DNA of 64,000 bases from JAFAZJ01 sp050183765 (GTDB taxonomy: Bacteria > Pseudomonadota > Alphaproteobacteria > Reyranellales > Reyranellaceae): assembly GCA_050183765.1 (NCBI GenBank), contig JBFXAZ010000015.1:3106-67105 (forward strand). Reading direction: 5' to 3'. Made by a program: the position numbers and the translations under genes. Below are positions 6,897 to 15,942 of this stretch, in pieces. The first letter of the stretch is position 1. Every line of letters begins with the position of its first letter. The notes beneath the pieces were generated by a model. The model did no database searches. It was not told the origin of the DNA and worked only from the letters and a program-made list of their open reading frames with translations.

Positions 6897-8495
6897 ATGA
6901 ACGAGCGCGTCGACGTGCTGATCATCGGCTCGGGCGCATCCGGCGCGGCGGTGGCGTGGTCGTTGGCCGAGACGAAGATGCGCATCCTCTGCCTCGAGCA
7001 GGGCGACTGGGTGAAGCCGACCGACTTCCCGTCCAACGGCCGCGACTGGGAGGCGCGGCGCTACGGCGATTTCGACATCCTGCCCAACAGCCGCGGCCGC
7101 GACACCGACTATCCGGTCAACGACGCCAACTCGCCGATGAAGATCGCCAACTTCAACGGCGTCGGCGGCGGCACGGTGATCTACACCGCGCACTGGCCGC
7201 GCATGCATCCCTCGGACTTCAGGACGCGATCGCTCGACGGCGTCGCCGACGACTGGCCGATCGACTACTGGGCGCTGGAGCGCTTCTACGACGAGAACGA
7301 CCGCATGATGGGCTCGTCGGGGCTGGCGGGCGATCCCGGCGTGCCGCCGCGCAACCCGCCGATGCCGCCGCTGCCGCTGGGCCGCACCTCGACGGTCTAC
7401 GCCAAGGCGATGAACCGGCTGGGCTGGCACTGGTGGCCCTCCGACACCACCATCGCCACCCAGCCCTACGAGGGCCGCGCCCAGTGCATCAACCTCGGCC
7501 ACTGCACGCCGGGCTGCGCGCAGGGCGCCAAGGCCAGCGTCGACATCACCTACTGGCCGCTGGCGATCCGCGCCGGCGTCGAGCTGCGCACGCGCTGCCG
7601 CGTCCGGGAGATCACCACCGACGCGCAGGGCATGGCCGCCGGCGCGATCTACTACGATGCCGAGGGCAACGAGCGCTTCCAGCCGGCCGAGGTGGTGATC
7701 CTCGCCTGCAACGGCGTCGGCACGCCGCGCCTGCTGCTGAACTCGGCGTCGGCGCGTTTCCCCCAGGGGCTGGCCAATTCCAGCGGCCTGGTCGGCAAGA
7801 ACCTGATGCTGCATCCCTGGCCGATCGTCTCGGGCTACGTGGCCGACGAGGTCGACGGCGCGCGCGCGCCGATCACCGCGCTGTGGAGCAAGCAGTTCTA
7901 CGAGACCGATCCGACGCGCGACTTCGTGCGCGGCTACACCCTGCAGTTCGGCCGCGGCACCGGCCCGGCCACCGAGGCGATCAGCAATATCGGCACCGCC
8001 CGCCTGCCCTGGGGCCGCGCGCATCACGCCGCCTACCGCACAATGCTGAACCACCGCGTCAACATCGGCGTCGCCTGCGAGGACCTGCCCGAGGAGCACA
8101 ACCGCGTTACGCTCGACCCCCGCCTGAAGGACAGCCACGGCATCCCCGCGCCGCGCATCGACTACACGATCAGCGAGAACACGCGGCGCATGATGGAGCA
8201 CGGCATCGCGCGCGCCGAGGAGATCCTCAGCGAAGCCGGCGCCACGCGCCTGCACTGCTCGCGCACCGTGCTGAACTATCCCGGCCACCTGCTGGGCACC
8301 TGCCGCATGGGCGACGACCCGGAACGCTCGGTGGTGAACGCGTGGGGGCGCAGCCACGACGTGAAGAACCTGTTCATCGTCGATGGCAGCATCTGGGTCA
8401 CGGGCGGCGGCGTGAACCCGACATCGACGATCCAGGCGTTGGCGCTGTACGTCGCGGATCAGATGAAGCGAAGGTTGGCGACGCTATTCGACTAG
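6897..8495 (+). CDS. GMC family oxidoreductase (flavoprotein dehydrogenase)
   Basis: A 532-residue FAD enzyme of the glucose-methanol-choline family. It has the Rossmann FAD motif VLIIGSGASGAAVAW at residues 6-20, the ANFNGVGGGTVIYTA segment that contacts FAD, a Cys-rich stretch CINLGHCTPGCAQG (about 200-214) typical of gluconate-dehydrogenase-like members, and the C-terminal GTCRMGDDP and NPTSTIQAL motifs. It should oxidise a sugar, polyol or alcohol and pass electrons to a quinone or cytochrome; the substrate is unknown. The frame is open further upstream, but those codons lie in a palindromic repeat, so ATG at 6897 (MNERVDVLI) is the start. It pairs with the subunit 3 gene upstream. Confidence 0.85.
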   Translation: MNERVDVLIIGSGASGAAVAWSLAETKMRILCLEQGDWVKPTDFPSNGRDWEARRYGDFDILPNSRGRDTDYPVNDANSPMKIANFNGVGGGTVIYTAHWPRMHPSDFRTRSLDGVADDWPIDYWALERFYDENDRMMGSSGLAGDPGVPPRNPPMPPLPLGRTSTVYAKAMNRLGWHWWPSDTTIATQPYEGRAQCINLGHCTPGCAQGAKASVDITYWPLAIRAGVELRTRCRVREITTDAQGMAAGAIYYDAEGNERFQPAEVVILACNGVGTPRLLLNSASARFPQGLANSSGLVGKNLMLHPWPIVSGYVADEVDGARAPITALWSKQFYETDPTRDFVRGYTLQFGRGTGPATEAISNIGTARLPWGRAHHAAYRTMLNHRVNIGVACEDLPEEHNRVTLDPRLKDSHGIPAPRIDYTISENTRRMMEHGIARAEEILSEAGATRLHCSRTVLNYPGHLLGTCRMGDDPERSVVNAWGRSHDVKNLFIVDGSIWVTGGGVNPTSTIQALALYVADQMKRRLATLFD

Positions 8496-8507
8496 GCGTG
8501 TCGACGA

Positions 8508-9341
8508 TCAGTGGAAGCTCGCCTGAAATGTCGTAGCGGTCAAAGACACATGGGCATCGAGCGGCGGGCGCAGCTCGAAGGCCCTTGGCTCGCGCGAAAA
8601 GTTCCAAAGGCGCATGAGACACCATTCCGCTCGTCGTTCATCGGCGACGGCGAGTTCGTTGCGCGTGATATGGAACGGAGTTCGTTCCCAGCCATTCGTC
8701 GTCTTCACCTCGATCAGCCGCGGCCGGCCGTCCGGCTCATAGCTGGCGATGTCATATCCCGCGCCATCGCCTTGCTCTTGCGATGTCCAACGCACCCGCC
8801 GCACGAGATCGTGACGTCCGGCTCCGGCCAGCATGGCGCGCTCATGCGCCAGTACACGCTCCTCCCCGGCCCTGCCCAGAGCACGATTGCGTTCGTCGCG
8901 CCCTGCGGCATCGTACTTGTGGGCGATACGGAGCATCTGTTCCAGTTCCTGTGGCGGCGGCTGATTGCTGAGCGTCGGTGGTGGGCCGGTCCAGAGCATA
9001 TCAGTCTCGCGCAGCCCCTGCGCGAGGCGGGGACGCGGCAGGCGGTCCACTCAGGCAGGATTGAGTGCGAGCCATCGCGCCACCGCGTCCAACAGGGACA
9101 TCTGGAAGTTGAAGGCGGGCTTGTAGCCCGCGAGCCAATCCTCGCCGAGGCCCTTGAGAACGGCGCTAATGTTCTGATGTTTGTACTCGATCGAGGTGCG
9201 CGGACGGTCGATCCGGGCTTGAAGACGCCGATTGTGTTCGGCCTTGTTGTAGGGGTGCCCGGCGACGTCGTCGGCCAGCATCGCGAAGTAATCGGCGACG
9301 ATCAGGTCGTTCTCTTGATCTGTCCACGGCCCGGTCGCCAT
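8508..9341 (-). pseudogene. DUF3883 protein, interrupted by an in-frame TGA
   Basis: One minus-strand frame encodes first 96 residues (MATGPWTDQENDLIVADYF...) and, directly after TGA at 9053-9051, 180 more in the same frame (VDRLPRPRLAQGLRE...). The second part contains the DUF3883 nuclease-like segment GYDIASYEPDGRPRLIEVKTT, with the Asp and the Glu-x-Lys expected of a PD-(D/E)XK fold. From memory, relatives are single proteins of about 270-280 residues with both parts, the first ending in ARWLALNP followed by Trp; TGG to TGA would explain the break. A GTG follows the TGA immediately, so reinitiation as two proteins is possible. It converges on the GMC gene with a 12-bp gap and lies beside a toxin-antitoxin pair and an HNH nuclease. 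Confidence 0.65.
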
Positions 9342-9396
9342 TCGACCAAGCTAACGGCGCTTCCCTCCCCTGTCAGCACTGGTTGTGATCGGGCTC

Positions 9397-9429
9397 TTGA
9401 TCTCTATACGCCAGAGGCGTATAGAGATC
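9397..9429 (+). promoter_or_regulatory. Palindromic operator/promoter of the brnT operon
   Basis: A perfect inverted repeat with 14-bp arms (GATCTCTATACGCC at 9399-9412, its complement at 9416-9429) and a 3-base centre. TTGATC (9397-9402), a 17-bp spacer and TATAGA (9420-9425) form a promoter embedded in the palindrome, so a dimeric antitoxin bound here would block RNA polymerase. Transcription from it would begin within a few bases of the GTG start at 9434. A second promoter reading is TTGTGA (9383-9388)/TATACG (9405-9410). Confidence 0.7.
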
Positions 9430-9433
9430 ACCA

Positions 9434-9706
9434 GTGCGATATGTTTTTGACACCGCAAAGGACGCGGCCAATCAAGCGAAGCACGGAGTCTCGCTGGCAC
9501 TGGCCGAGGTGCTGTTCGCTGGGCCGCATGTCTCGGTGTCGGACGATCGCTTCGACTATGGCGAGATGCGCGAGGTTGCCTTCGGCCTCATCAACGGGCG
9601 TCTGTTTGTCTGTGTCTATGTCGATCGCGGCGCGCAGCGGCGGGTGATCTCGCTGCGCAAGGCCAACCGGCGAGAGGTGAAGCGCTATGGCGAAGAGCTT
9701 GAGTAA
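9434..9706 (+). CDS. brnT: BrnT family toxin
   Basis: A 90-residue protein matching the BrnT RNase toxin: it begins MRYVFDTAKDAANQAKHGVSLALA (compare F-D-x-x-K-x-x-x-N-x-x-K-H-G), has the DDRFDYGEMREVAFGLINGRL centre and ends in the ISLRKANRREVKRY region. BrnT is a ribosome-independent mRNA-cleaving toxin held by its antitoxin. Translation starts at GTG, with no clear ribosome site and little or no 5' leader if the palindromic promoter is used. The next gene overlaps its end by 20 bp. Confidence 0.9.
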   Translation: MRYVFDTAKDAANQAKHGVSLALAEVLFAGPHVSVSDDRFDYGEMREVAFGLINGRLFVCVYVDRGAQRRVISLRKANRREVKRYGEELE

Positions 9707-10016
9707 GCGGGCGCGCAAGGCGCTGGCGGCGACGGACTGGCGCAAGATCGACGCGATGACCGACGGCCGGATCGCACGGCAGATCGCCGCCAATCCCGAC
9801 GCCGCGCCCGACATGGCGCCGCTGATCGACGTACGGGCCATCCGGCGCGCCACCGGCCTGTCTCAGGCCCAGTTCGCTGCCGCCTATGAGTTCAGCCTAC
9901 GCACTGTGCAGGAGTGGGAGCGCGGCGCGAAGAAGCCCAGCGGCCCCGCCCGTACCCTGCTGCGGGCGATCAAGGCGGACCCGGAGGGACTGCGCAAGGC
10001 GTTGGCGGCAGCGTAG
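9687..10016 (+). CDS. HTH-type antitoxin paired with BrnT
   Basis: A 109-residue DNA-binding protein with a Cro/C1-type helix-turn-helix at about residues 55-95 (RATGLSQAQFAAAYEFSLRT then VQEWERGAKKPSGPARTLL). It takes the place of the ribbon-helix-helix BrnA antitoxin found with many BrnT toxins. Its start overlaps the toxin gene by 20 bp, which implies translational coupling. It is the likely dimeric repressor that reads the 14-bp-arm palindrome upstream of the operon. The N-terminal about 50 residues, rich in Lys/Arg/Ala, probably contact the toxin. Confidence 0.85.
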   Translation: MAKSLSKRARKALAATDWRKIDAMTDGRIARQIAANPDAAPDMAPLIDVRAIRRATGLSQAQFAAAYEFSLRTVQEWERGAKKPSGPARTLLRAIKADPEGLRKALAAA

Positions 10017-10033
10017 CGACCAATGGCATAGCG

Positions 10034-10954
10034 ATGGGGATCAACCTTGTGGTCGCAGTCACCGATGGTGACTGGTTCGAGACGCTGCGGCGATTGCCCG
10101 ATCTCGACGAGGTAAATTTCTGGGCGCCATCGGCCGCCAGCTTCCGAGCGCTTCAGGCCGGCGAGATGTTTCTGTTCAAGCTGCACGCGCCGCACAACGT
10201 CATCGTTGGTGGCGGCATCTTCGCTTACGCCAACGCCCTGCCTTGCTCGCTGGCTTGGGAGTCTTTCAAGGAGCGCAACGGCGCCCTCTCGGCGCAACAG
10301 ATGCGTACGCGCATCGCCCGCTATCGAAAGGCCGACCCGAACGATCGCAGCGATTTTGAGATCGGTTGCCGGATCCTGACCCAGCCCTTCTTCTTCGAGG
10401 AGAAGGATTGGATCCCGGTGCCAACGAGCTGGGCGCGCAACATCGTCTCGTTCAAGACATACAATACGGCCGAACCGGACGGCCTCGCCTTGTGGGAAGC
10501 GGTCAATGATCGCCTGAGCCGGCCATCGATGCCGGGCATGGCCGAGGTCACGGCGCGCTTTGGAGAGCCCCAACTTGTCCGTCCCCGGCTTGGGCAAGGT
10601 GGGTTCAGGGTCCTGGTGACTGACGTCTACCAGCGTCGCTGCGCGGTCACGCTGGAGCGTACGCTACCCGCCCTCGAAGCCGCCCACATCCGCCCCTACG
10701 CCGACGGTGGCACGCATGAAGCATCCAATGGTCTTCTACTTCGTCGTGACATCCACAGCCTGTTCGATGCCGGCTATGTCACGGTGACACCTGATCTGCG
10801 GTTTGAGGTCAGTCGTCGCATCCGGGAAGAGTTCGAGAACGGTCGGCACTACTACGCGCTGCACGGCCAAAGACTCAACCCGCCTTCTCATCCCAGCCAT
10901 ATGCCGGATCGCAGCGCCCTGACTTGGCACAATGAGGGCCTGTTCAAAGGCTGA
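10034..10954 (+). CDS. HNH endonuclease
   Basis: A 306-residue protein with a C-terminal HNH nuclease: RCAVTLERTLPALEAAHI, then ADGGTHEASNGLLL, then RRDIHSLFDAGYVTV, which supplies the His, Asn and His of the motif (about residues 205-255). The N-terminal two thirds has FWAPSAASFRALQAGEMFLF and a GGGIFAYANALP segment that look like a DNA-recognition domain as seen in putative HNH restriction-type enzymes, with no methylase next to it. ATG at 10034 follows the antitoxin stop by 17 bp. Its position in a group with DUF3883 and BrnT genes suggests a defence or mobile-element context; the target is unknown. Confidence 0.8.
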   Translation: MGINLVVAVTDGDWFETLRRLPDLDEVNFWAPSAASFRALQAGEMFLFKLHAPHNVIVGGGIFAYANALPCSLAWESFKERNGALSAQQMRTRIARYRKADPNDRSDFEIGCRILTQPFFFEEKDWIPVPTSWARNIVSFKTYNTAEPDGLALWEAVNDRLSRPSMPGMAEVTARFGEPQLVRPRLGQGGFRVLVTDVYQRRCAVTLERTLPALEAAHIRPYADGGTHEASNGLLLRRDIHSLFDAGYVTVTPDLRFEVSRRIREEFENGRHYYALHGQRLNPPSHPSHMPDRSALTWHNEGLFKG

Positions 10955-11329
10955 CTAAGAACGACAGCCGAAGGACCTGTCGGCTACTCTACGACTCGCC
11001 GAACTGCGATGCTTCACGCATCGATCTCGCCCCCGACCTGGCCCCTCTTGTTTGCCAGCGGCGGCGCGCAGCAGCTGAACAACCAAATCGCCGCTCCATT
11101 GAAGGCGTCGATCCGGCCGATGGGTAAGCAGTCGCAATCAGTTCGACGGATTGCCCGGATCATTGCGATGATCAACGAATCGCCGACACCGCTCAGCCCG
11201 CCTGTGGACCAGAGCAGCCGTTGCAAGAGATTGCACCTTATGCGGCGTGAACAATTCCGTTCGATTCTTTCAAGCGCAGCCTTCGACGAGCTTGTTTGAT
11301 CCAACGCCCCGCGTGCCCTACAAAGCCTG
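10955..11329. other. Intergenic region without a supported gene
   Basis: This 375-bp stretch is visibly lower in GC than its surroundings. Overlapping frames of about 96 codons exist on both strands (11009-11299 plus, 11014-11304 minus), but neither shows a recognisable family, a ribosome site or third-position GC bias like its neighbours. It separates the accessory nuclease/toxin group from the amino-acid transport operon and may be the edge of an inserted segment. I see no tRNA or direct repeat that would mark an attachment site. Confidence 0.5.
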
Positions 11330-12292
11330 ATGCCTGCGACTCCCCGCCCGCACGACTCCGCCGACCGAATCTACTTCACCCTCGTCGCCCTGATCGGCGG
11401 CGCGCTGCTGCTCTATTTCGCGTCGGTGCCGGTGCTCGGCCTCAACGTCGCCTTCCACTTCTACCTGATGCTCTGGATCACCATGGCGTCGGCGTTCAAC
11501 GTGTCGTCGGGCTTCTCCGGCTACCTGCCCTTCGGCTATGTCGCGTTCTACGGCGTCGGCGCCTTCACCACGGCGATCCTGGTCAAGAAGCTGGCCTTCC
11601 CGGTGTTCCTGGCGCTGCCCTTCTCCGGCGTCGCCGGGCTGGTGCTGGCGCTGTTGTTCGCGCCGACGCTCAGGCTCTCGGGCATCTATTTCGGCATCGT
11701 CAGCCTGGCGCTCGCCGGCATCTGCCGGCTGGTGATCACCAACATGCCGGAGGAGATCACCGGCGGCAGCTTCGGCCTGCAGCTCGGCAGCCGCGCCCAT
11801 CCGGTGCAGAGCTTCTACGTGATGATGGCAGTCATGGTGGTGGCGCTGGCCACCATCCTGTGGCTGTCGCGCTCGCGGCTGGGCAAGGCGCTGCGCGCCA
11901 CCCGCGACGATGCCGAGGCGGCCGAGATGATGGGCATCAACGTGCCGCGCGTGCGGCTCTACGGCTGGATGATCGCGGCCTTCTTCCCGGCGGTCTGCGG
12001 CGGCGTCGAGGCCTGGTACACCAACGTCGTCGACACCGAGACCGCCTTCAACACGCTGATCACCGCCAAGACGGTGATCTACGCCGTCGCCGGCGGGCTG
12101 GGCACGGTCACCGGGCCGATCCTGGGCGCGGTCGCCATGGTCTGGCTCGACGAACTGATCTGGCGGCAGTTCCCGCTGCTGAACCTGCTGATCCTGGGCG
12201 TGGCGACGGTCGCGCTGGTGCTGTTCCTGCCGCGCGGCATCGTCGGCACCATCCTGCGGCGCCGGCCGCAATGGCGCCGCTACGTGCCGTAG
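11330..12292 (+). CDS. livM: Branched-chain amino acid ABC transporter permease LivM-type
   Basis: A 320-residue integral membrane protein with about nine hydrophobic segments and the LivM signatures NVSSGFSGYLPFGYVAFYGVG and GKALRATRDDAEAAEMMGIN (the EAA-like cytoplasmic loop, about residues 183-203). It forms half of the channel of a LIV-type importer for amino acids or related acids such as amides, urea or aromatic acids. It is the first gene of the order permease-permease-ATPase-ATPase-binding protein, 10 bp before the second permease. Confidence 0.9.
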   Translation: MPATPRPHDSADRIYFTLVALIGGALLLYFASVPVLGLNVAFHFYLMLWITMASAFNVSSGFSGYLPFGYVAFYGVGAFTTAILVKKLAFPVFLALPFSGVAGLVLALLFAPTLRLSGIYFGIVSLALAGICRLVITNMPEEITGGSFGLQLGSRAHPVQSFYVMMAVMVVALATILWLSRSRLGKALRATRDDAEAAEMMGINVPRVRLYGWMIAAFFPAVCGGVEAWYTNVVDTETAFNTLITAKTVIYAVAGGLGTVTGPILGAVAMVWLDELIWRQFPLLNLLILGVATVALVLFLPRGIVGTILRRRPQWRRYVP

Positions 12293-12302
12293 GAGGAGCG
12301 CG

Positions 12303-13180
12303 ATGGAACTGCTGATCCTCAACGGCATCGTCAACGGCCTGATCGTCGGCGGCGTCTACGCCCTGGTCGGCGTCAGCCTGTCGCTGCTCTACGGCGTGCT
12401 GCGCGTGGTGAACTTCGCCCATGGCGAGTTCGTGATCGCCGGCTCGTTCTTCGCCTACGTGCTGTTCAGCAGCCTCGGCATCGCGCCGCTGCTGGCCCTG
12501 CCGCTGGCCGCCGTCGTCTTCTTCGCCGCCGGCTGGGGCCTGTACTACGTGCTGATCCCGCGACTGTCGCGCAGCGACGATCCCGAGCTGATGTCGTTCC
12601 TGATGTTCTACGGCGTGTCGATCACCGCCGCCGCGGTGATGCTGCTGGTGTTCGAGGCCGATTCGCACTCGGTCGACTTCACCTTCACGCCGATCTCGGT
12701 GGCGGTCGGGCCGATCTATGTCTCGACGGCGCGGCTGGTGGCGCTGGCCATCGCCATTGCGATCTCGCTCGGCCTGGCGGCGTTCCTGTTCCTCACCCTG
12801 CCCGGCAAGGCGCTGCGCGCGGCGATCATGAATCCCGAGGCGATCCAGATCCTGGGCGTCGACATCGTGCGGCTGAGCGCCTTCGCCTTCGCCCTGGCGG
12901 CGGCGCTGGCCGGGGTCACCGGCGTGCTGGTGTCGCTGGTCTTCCCGGCGTTCAACGCCTTCTCCGGCACCGAGTACACCATCATCGCCTTCATCGTCGT
13001 GGTGCTGGGCGGCCTGGGCAATCCGATGGGCGCGCTCATCGCCGGCGTGCTGTTCGGCCTGGCCGAGCAGCTGGCGACGGTGTTTCTGCCGCAGTCGCTG
13101 GCCCAGATCGTCGGCTTCGCGATCCTGGTGGCGACGATCTTCCTGCGCCCCTCGGGGCTGTTCGGCACGAGCGCGCGCAA

Positions 13181-13184
<4 letters not shown>
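12303..13184 (+). CDS. livH: Branched-chain amino acid ABC transporter permease LivH-type
   Basis: A 293-residue permease with eight or so membrane segments. It shows the LivH pattern NGIVNGLIVGGVYALVGVSL at the N-terminus, then YGVLRVVNFAHGEF, and the coupling loop GKALRAAIMNPEAIQILGVD at about 167-186. AGGAGG lies before the ATG. The end overlaps the ATPase gene by 4 bp (ATGA), so the two should be translated together. Confidence 0.9.
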
Positions 13185-13894
<710 letters not shown>

Positions 13895-13896
13895 CC

Positions 13897-14643
13897 ATGA
13901 CGGACGCGGCCGCCCTGGAGCTCGTCGATGTCGACGTCGCCTATCACGGCGACATCCGCATCCTGCGCGGCCTGTCGCTGAAGGTGCGGCCGGGCATGAT
14001 CACTGGCGTGATCGGGCCCAACGGTGCCGGCAAGTCGACGGCGCTGCGCGCGCTGTACGGCCTGCTGAAGCCGGTGGCCGGCGAGGTGCGGATCGACGGC
14101 AAGGTCGTCACCGGCCTGCCGCCGTGGAAGTTCATCGAGCACGGCATCGCCCTGGTGCCGCAGCACCGCAGCCTGTTCAACGAGCTGTCGGTCGACGACA
14201 ACCTGCGGCTCGCCTGCTGGTCGTTCCGCCGCGACCGCGCGCGCATCGAGGCGGCGCTCGAGCGCTGCTACACGCAATTCCCCATGCTGCGCGACAAGCG
14301 GCGCGACATGGCCGGCTCGATGAGCGGCGGCCAGCAGCGCTTCCTCGAGCTGGGCCGCGCGCTGGCATTGCAGCCGCGCGTGCTGCTGCTCGACGAGCCG
14401 ACGGCGATGATCGCGCCGCGCATCAGCGCGGAAATCTACGAGTTCATCGCCGGGCTGCCGGCGCAGGGCATCACCGTGCTGCTCGTCGACCAGAACGTGC
14501 GCCAGTGCGTGCGCATCGCCGGCCATCTCTACGTGCTGGAACTCGGCCAGAACAAGGTCGACGGCGCGGCCGCCGACTTCCAGCGCGACCAGGGCCTGCG
14601 CGACCTGATCGCCGAGTGGGTCGACTACCGCATCGATACGTGA
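13897..14643 (+). CDS. livF: ABC transporter ATP-binding protein LivF-type
   Basis: A 248-residue second ATPase of the LIV-type importer. Visible are Walker A GPNGAGKST, the LivF-like GIALVPQHRSLFNELSVDDN, a signature MSGGQQRFLELGRAL and Walker B VLLLDEPTAMI. A TTG two codons upstream is open in the same frame, but ATG at 13897 (MTDAAALELVDVD) gives the normal length. It lies 2 bp after livG. Confidence 0.9.
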   Translation: MTDAAALELVDVDVAYHGDIRILRGLSLKVRPGMITGVIGPNGAGKSTALRALYGLLKPVAGEVRIDGKVVTGLPPWKFIEHGIALVPQHRSLFNELSVDDNLRLACWSFRRDRARIEAALERCYTQFPMLRDKRRDMAGSMSGGQQRFLELGRALALQPRVLLLDEPTAMIAPRISAEIYEFIAGLPAQGITVLLVDQNVRQCVRIAGHLYVLELGQNKVDGAAADFQRDQGLRDLIAEWVDYRIDT

Positions 14644-14691
14644 CCTCCGGCGCGACCGGGGCTAGGGTTCGACAAACCAAGGGAGCGACAC

Positions 14692-15921
14692 ATGGCCTTC
14701 AAACTGCCACGACGGACTTTGCTCGCCACCGCGGCCGGCGCGCTGGCGACCACCTCTGGTGCGCGCGCGCAGGATGCCAAGCCGATCCGCATCGGCATGA
14801 CGGTCTCCTCGACCGGCACCTTCGCGCTCGCCGCCCAGTCGGGCCTGCGCGGCGCCGAGATCTGGGTGGACGACGTCAACAGTCGCGGCGGCATCACCAT
14901 CGGCGGCGTCAAGCGCAAGGTCGAGCTGGTGAAGCTCGACGATCGCAGCGACAAGACGATCATCCCCAAGGTCTACGAGACGCTGGTCAAGGAAGAGAAC
15001 GTCGACCTGTGCTTCGGCCCCTTCGGCTCGACCCTGACGGCCGCCGCCGCCGGCACCACGGAGGGCGCCAACAAGTTCCTGGTGATCTGGTCGGCCTCGG
15101 CCGATTCGATCTACAAGCAGGGCTACAAATACGTGGTCTCGGCGACGCAGCAGGCCGGCACCCTGCTCGGCCGGCCGGGCATCAAGGCGTTCGCCAAGCT
15201 CGGCGTCAAGAAGATCGCCTTCGCCTATCTCGACGAGCCCTTCCCCGCCGCGCTGACCAACGGCGCGGTCGAGGAGGCCAAGAGCCTGGGCATGCAGGTC
15301 ACCATGAACGAGAAGTTCGCCAAGGGGACCAAGGACTTCAACATCCTGATCCAGAAGGCGCGGGCGAGCGGCGCCGAGGTCTTCATGCCGACGGCCTACG
15401 AAGGCGACCAGATGACCATCGCGCGCCAGCTGCGCGAGACCAACGCCGACTTCAAGGGCGTGTACTTCGTCTACGCCTCGCAGCCGCAGTTCCTCGCCAT
15501 CGGCAAGGACGCGCAGTACCATTTCAGCCAGACGCTGCTGCACGAGAAGATCAACTGGAAGGTCACCAGCGGGCTCAACCGGGCGCAGATGATGGAGCGC
15601 TACGCCAAGCTCTTCCCCAAGGCCCAGTATCCCGCCGACTTCCAGACCGCGCTGGCCTACGGCGCCGGCGCGGTGGTCGAGCAGATCATCATCGCGGCCC
15701 AGTCGCTCGACGCCGCCAAGCTCAAGGCGGCGGCGGTGAAGCTCAGCGACAAGATCGTCACCGTCACCGGCCCGTACCAGATCGACGAGACCGGAAAGCA
15801 GTTCAAGAACGAGTTCGCCGTGATGCAGAACCTGCCCGGCGGGCCGGAGGTGGTCTATCCGGCCGACATCGCCACCGCCAAGGCGGTCTTTCCGGTGCCG
15901 GCCTACAAGGATCGCAAGTAG
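14692..15921 (+). CDS. LIV-type periplasmic substrate-binding protein
   Basis: A 409-residue binding protein with a twin-arginine-like or Sec signal (MAFKLPRRTLLATAAGALAT..., cleavage likely after ARAQ near residue 24). The mature part opens with the family pattern IRIGMTVSSTGTFALAAQSG and has the two-lobed type I periplasmic fold throughout. GGGAG lies six bases before the ATG. It delivers the ligand to the preceding LivHMGF complex. The next gene in the same direction is a CoA-transferase, which hints that the ligand is a carboxylic acid destined for CoA activation, rather than an amino acid; this is inference. Confidence 0.85.
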   Translation: MAFKLPRRTLLATAAGALATTSGARAQDAKPIRIGMTVSSTGTFALAAQSGLRGAEIWVDDVNSRGGITIGGVKRKVELVKLDDRSDKTIIPKVYETLVKEENVDLCFGPFGSTLTAAAAGTTEGANKFLVIWSASADSIYKQGYKYVVSATQQAGTLLGRPGIKAFAKLGVKKIAFAYLDEPFPAALTNGAVEEAKSLGMQVTMNEKFAKGTKDFNILIQKARASGAEVFMPTAYEGDQMTIARQLRETNADFKGVYFVYASQPQFLAIGKDAQYHFSQTLLHEKINWKVTSGLNRAQMMERYAKLFPKAQYPADFQTALAYGAGAVVEQIIIAAQSLDAAKLKAAAVKLSDKIVTVTGPYQIDETGKQFKNEFAVMQNLPGGPEVVYPADIATAKAVFPVPAYKDRK

Positions 15922-15942
15922 CGCCGCAGCGCCCGGCGCAGC

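Noticed and set aside
11009..11304. Overlapping 96-codon frames on both strands after the HNH gene
   Set aside because: Neither has a ribosome site, a known family or the codon bias of the neighbours; kept as intergenic.
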